This document shows positions 62,471 through 64,000 of a stretch of 64,000 nt of DNA, one piece after another. How positions within the stretch are numbered: the stretch's first letter is position 1; each line of letters starts with the position of its first letter. The translations under genes were made by a program, and so were the position numbers. The DNA comes from Sulfidibacter corallicola (lineage in GTDB: Bacteria; Acidobacteriota; Holophagae; Acanthopleuribacterales; Acanthopleuribacteraceae). The notes beneath the pieces are model-generated. The model did no database searches. It was not told the origin of the DNA and was given only the letters and a program-made list of their open reading frames with translations. The stretch is from NCBI RefSeq assembly GCF_017498545.1, contig NZ_CP071793.1, positions 3,224,001-3,288,000 on the forward strand. The letters are read 5' to 3'.

Positions 62471-63835
62471 TCAGGGTTGGGGCAGGCGCTCGCCCTGAAA
62501 AAAGCGATCGTCCACACGGGTCCCCACCCGCTTCAGCCAGGCTTCGGGCGTCCAGGTGCCGTCTCCGCGATAGACCACGAAATGGGCCAGCTTGCCTTGC
62601 TGCAGATAGGGCTCATCGTAGCCCAGCAGTTGCGGTGTATGGCGATAGCAGGCCACCAACATGTCGCTCACCGGCAGGCCCAACGCCGCCCAGGTGTCCA
62701 GTTCGGCGCGCACGTCGCCGGAAAAGGCGAACAGGTGGCCCCCGCCGGAGCCGACGGCCAGCTTGCCGCCCTCCTTCTGCCAACGACGCACCCAATCGAG
62801 CACCTGCTCGCGCCGTTCGCGCCAAATGCCGCAGCGGTCGGCGATGCGGCGGTACACCTCGTCGAGCCGGCCGTGGACCCGAGCGAGCACGGCGGCGTCA
62901 TACAACCCGTATTCGCCCAGCAGCGGCAGCCGCTCCTCCAGCAAGGCGGCACAGTAGCGGCGATCGTTCAAACCGGCCAGCGGCAGCCAGACTGCCGAAC
63001 CCATCGCCGTCAGATCGCTGGAGGAAAGTCGGTCCGGGATGCCCTCGTAGAAATCGAAGGGCAGCGTCAGGGCCACCTGAAGGTCCGGGGCGGCCGCGTC
63101 CTGGATATAGGCACCCACCTTGCGGCCCTGTGCGCGAAAAAATGCGATCAGCCGTTCCGCCCGCTCGAGCCCGGCGACCCAGGGGACGGGGGCGTCGGTA
63201 CCGGCCTGGGACCACCACAGGGTCACCGGACCGGAGGCCGGAAGGCGCGCGGCGACGTCCTCCGGCCGGTCCTCGGGTTTGACGATCAGGTTGAACGCTT
63301 CACCCGGCCCGCCTGGCAAATCCAGATAGCCATGTTGGGCATAGACTTCCTGATGGGACCAGGTCGCCGACAAGCCTCCTCGCGGGAAAATCGGATCGCG
63401 AAAGGCGCCGACGCCCAAGTTGGCCAAGTACCGCGCCATTTTCGTTTGGTTGTCCTCGTTCACATCTTCGTCGCCACCCAATCCACGCTCCTGGACCAGA
63501 CTGTACCCATCGGCCAGGTACGGCAGCAGAAGCGCCCCTCGCACGCGGGGGATCGACGCATCGGCGGTGATCGGCTTGTCGGCGATCAACTCGACGCGCC
63601 CTTCGCGATTGACCAGGACGTGCCTGCCGTGGACCAACCCGTTGCGTTCGGCGTTGAGCATGGAGGCATCCACGAAGTACACCCAGGGCAAGGCTCGAAG
63701 CGCTTCGGACTGGGTGGCGCCCGGCGCGGGAGAGTCCGGTGAGGTGGCTTGGCGACCACTCGCGGTCCTCGCGGCGGGCGGGGTCGCCTCGGCGGCAAAT
63801 CCCATGCACAAGGCGATCATGAAGGTGACGATCAC
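62471..63835 (-). CDS. Amidohydrolase-like protein lacking the metal-binding His motif
   Basis: This 454-residue protein starts at GTG 63833-63835, five bases after GGGGAGG, with a signal peptide (MIVTFMIALCMGFAAEA). The layout is that of imidazolonepropionase-like amidohydrolases: a beta-sandwich part (GLVHGRHVLVNREGRVELIA), a central barrel, and a C-terminal LLGYDEPYLQQGKLAHFVVY like the usual GSLxxGKxADLVVL. But where the family has LPGLIDAHTH, this protein reads LPYLADGYS (104-112), so both metal-binding His are missing. It is probably a secreted non-enzyme or has changed chemistry. Only 78 bases separate it from mutM, so they may share a transcript. Confidence 0.65.
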   Translation of the reverse strand: MIVTFMIALCMGFAAEATPPAARTASGRQATSPDSPAPGATQSEALRALPWVYFVDASMLNAERNGLVHGRHVLVNREGRVELIADKPITADASIPRVRGALLLPYLADGYSLVQERGLGGDEDVNEDNQTKMARYLANLGVGAFRDPIFPRGGLSATWSHQEVYAQHGYLDLPGGPGEAFNLIVKPEDRPEDVAARLPASGPVTLWWSQAGTDAPVPWVAGLERAERLIAFFRAQGRKVGAYIQDAAAPDLQVALTLPFDFYEGIPDRLSSSDLTAMGSAVWLPLAGLNDRRYCAALLEERLPLLGEYGLYDAAVLARVHGRLDEVYRRIADRCGIWRERREQVLDWVRRWQKEGGKLAVGSGGGHLFAFSGDVRAELDTWAALGLPVSDMLVACYRHTPQLLGYDEPYLQQGKLAHFVVYRGDGTWTPEAWLKRVGTRVDDRFFQGERLPQP

Positions 63836-64000
63836 GAGTTCCTCCCCTTTTCCGAGGCTTTGCACGCCGCGGTACGGCGGTGCCGATTATGCCGTTTTCT
63901 TGGCCGCCGTGCACGTCAAAAGCGAAAACGCGCCGTCTCGCGGCCATGCCCACGACCCTGAACGGCACCGCGGCTAGAGGCAGCCAAGCGCTGAGCGGTC

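Noticed and set aside
1..64000. tRNA or rRNA genes
   Set aside because: Reading both strands of the gaps, I found no cloverleaf with a GTTCRANNC arm and CCA-adjacent acceptor, and no rRNA-like sequence.

Overview
This 64 kb window is a piece of a GC-rich Gram-negative chromosome. It carries a complete Tol-Pal envelope operon, two outer-membrane beta-barrel proteins that begin with carboxypeptidase-regulatory-like domains (one a full Oar-type TonB-dependent receptor), an MglA-type GTPase, a class II DAHP synthase and a Hanks-type kinase. That mix fits Acidobacteriota (possibly the Holophagae/Acanthopleuribacter side) better than Proteobacteria. The assignment is inferred from gene content only. 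No rRNA or tRNA gene was seen.

Layout. 0-1.3 kb: phosphorelay parts (receiver protein cut by the window edge, stand-alone HPt). 1.7-7 kb (+): proS, a Nudix-like protein, hslV-hslU and a metallo-beta-lactamase-fold hydrolase, closed by a strong terminator. 7-15.4 kb (-): a small beta-barrel protein, pcrA/uvrD coupled to a PLP-dependent dehydratase, a receiver whose phosphoacceptor Asp is Glu, and a one-piece MglA GTPase-PAS-HATPase protein. 16-23.7 kb (+): class II DAHP synthase, pta coupled to a 3-methyladenine DNA glycosylase, a Ser/Thr kinase and a large protein with a damaged M48-like zinc motif. 23.7-28.4 kb (-): a secreted M64 peptidase with FnIII repeats, a 1.2 kb repeat-rich gap and a GFA-family protein. 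29-31.3 kb (+): a VOC protein and a two-gene OLD-type ATPase/TOPRIM module that resembles anti-phage systems.

31.4-46 kb is the most accessory-looking part. It holds a PQQ-propeller protein ending in an esterase-like domain without Ser/His catalytic residues, an Oar-type receptor, a YnjB-type solute-binding lipoprotein with two split permeases, a radical SAM/SPASM protein with two glutamine-amidotransferase-fold paralogues, and the ABC ATPase. Both convergent junctions in this stretch are filled with arrays of a 148-149 bp hairpin-bearing repeat that runs forward and then inverted. Together the genes look like an outer-membrane-to-cytoplasm uptake route with an attached radical-SAM modification step. 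The substrate is unknown.

46-53.7 kb: an alkaline-phosphatase-superfamily protein, prfC, a divergent ABC-F ATPase, and a second large palindromic element with perfect 30-bp terminal inverted repeats; a related element lies at 27.3 kb. 53-64 kb (-): rsmD, cpoB, pal, tolB, tolA-like, tolR, tolQ, coaD, recN, mutM and a degenerate amidohydrolase-like protein. The Tol genes are contiguous and lie between coaD and rsmD.
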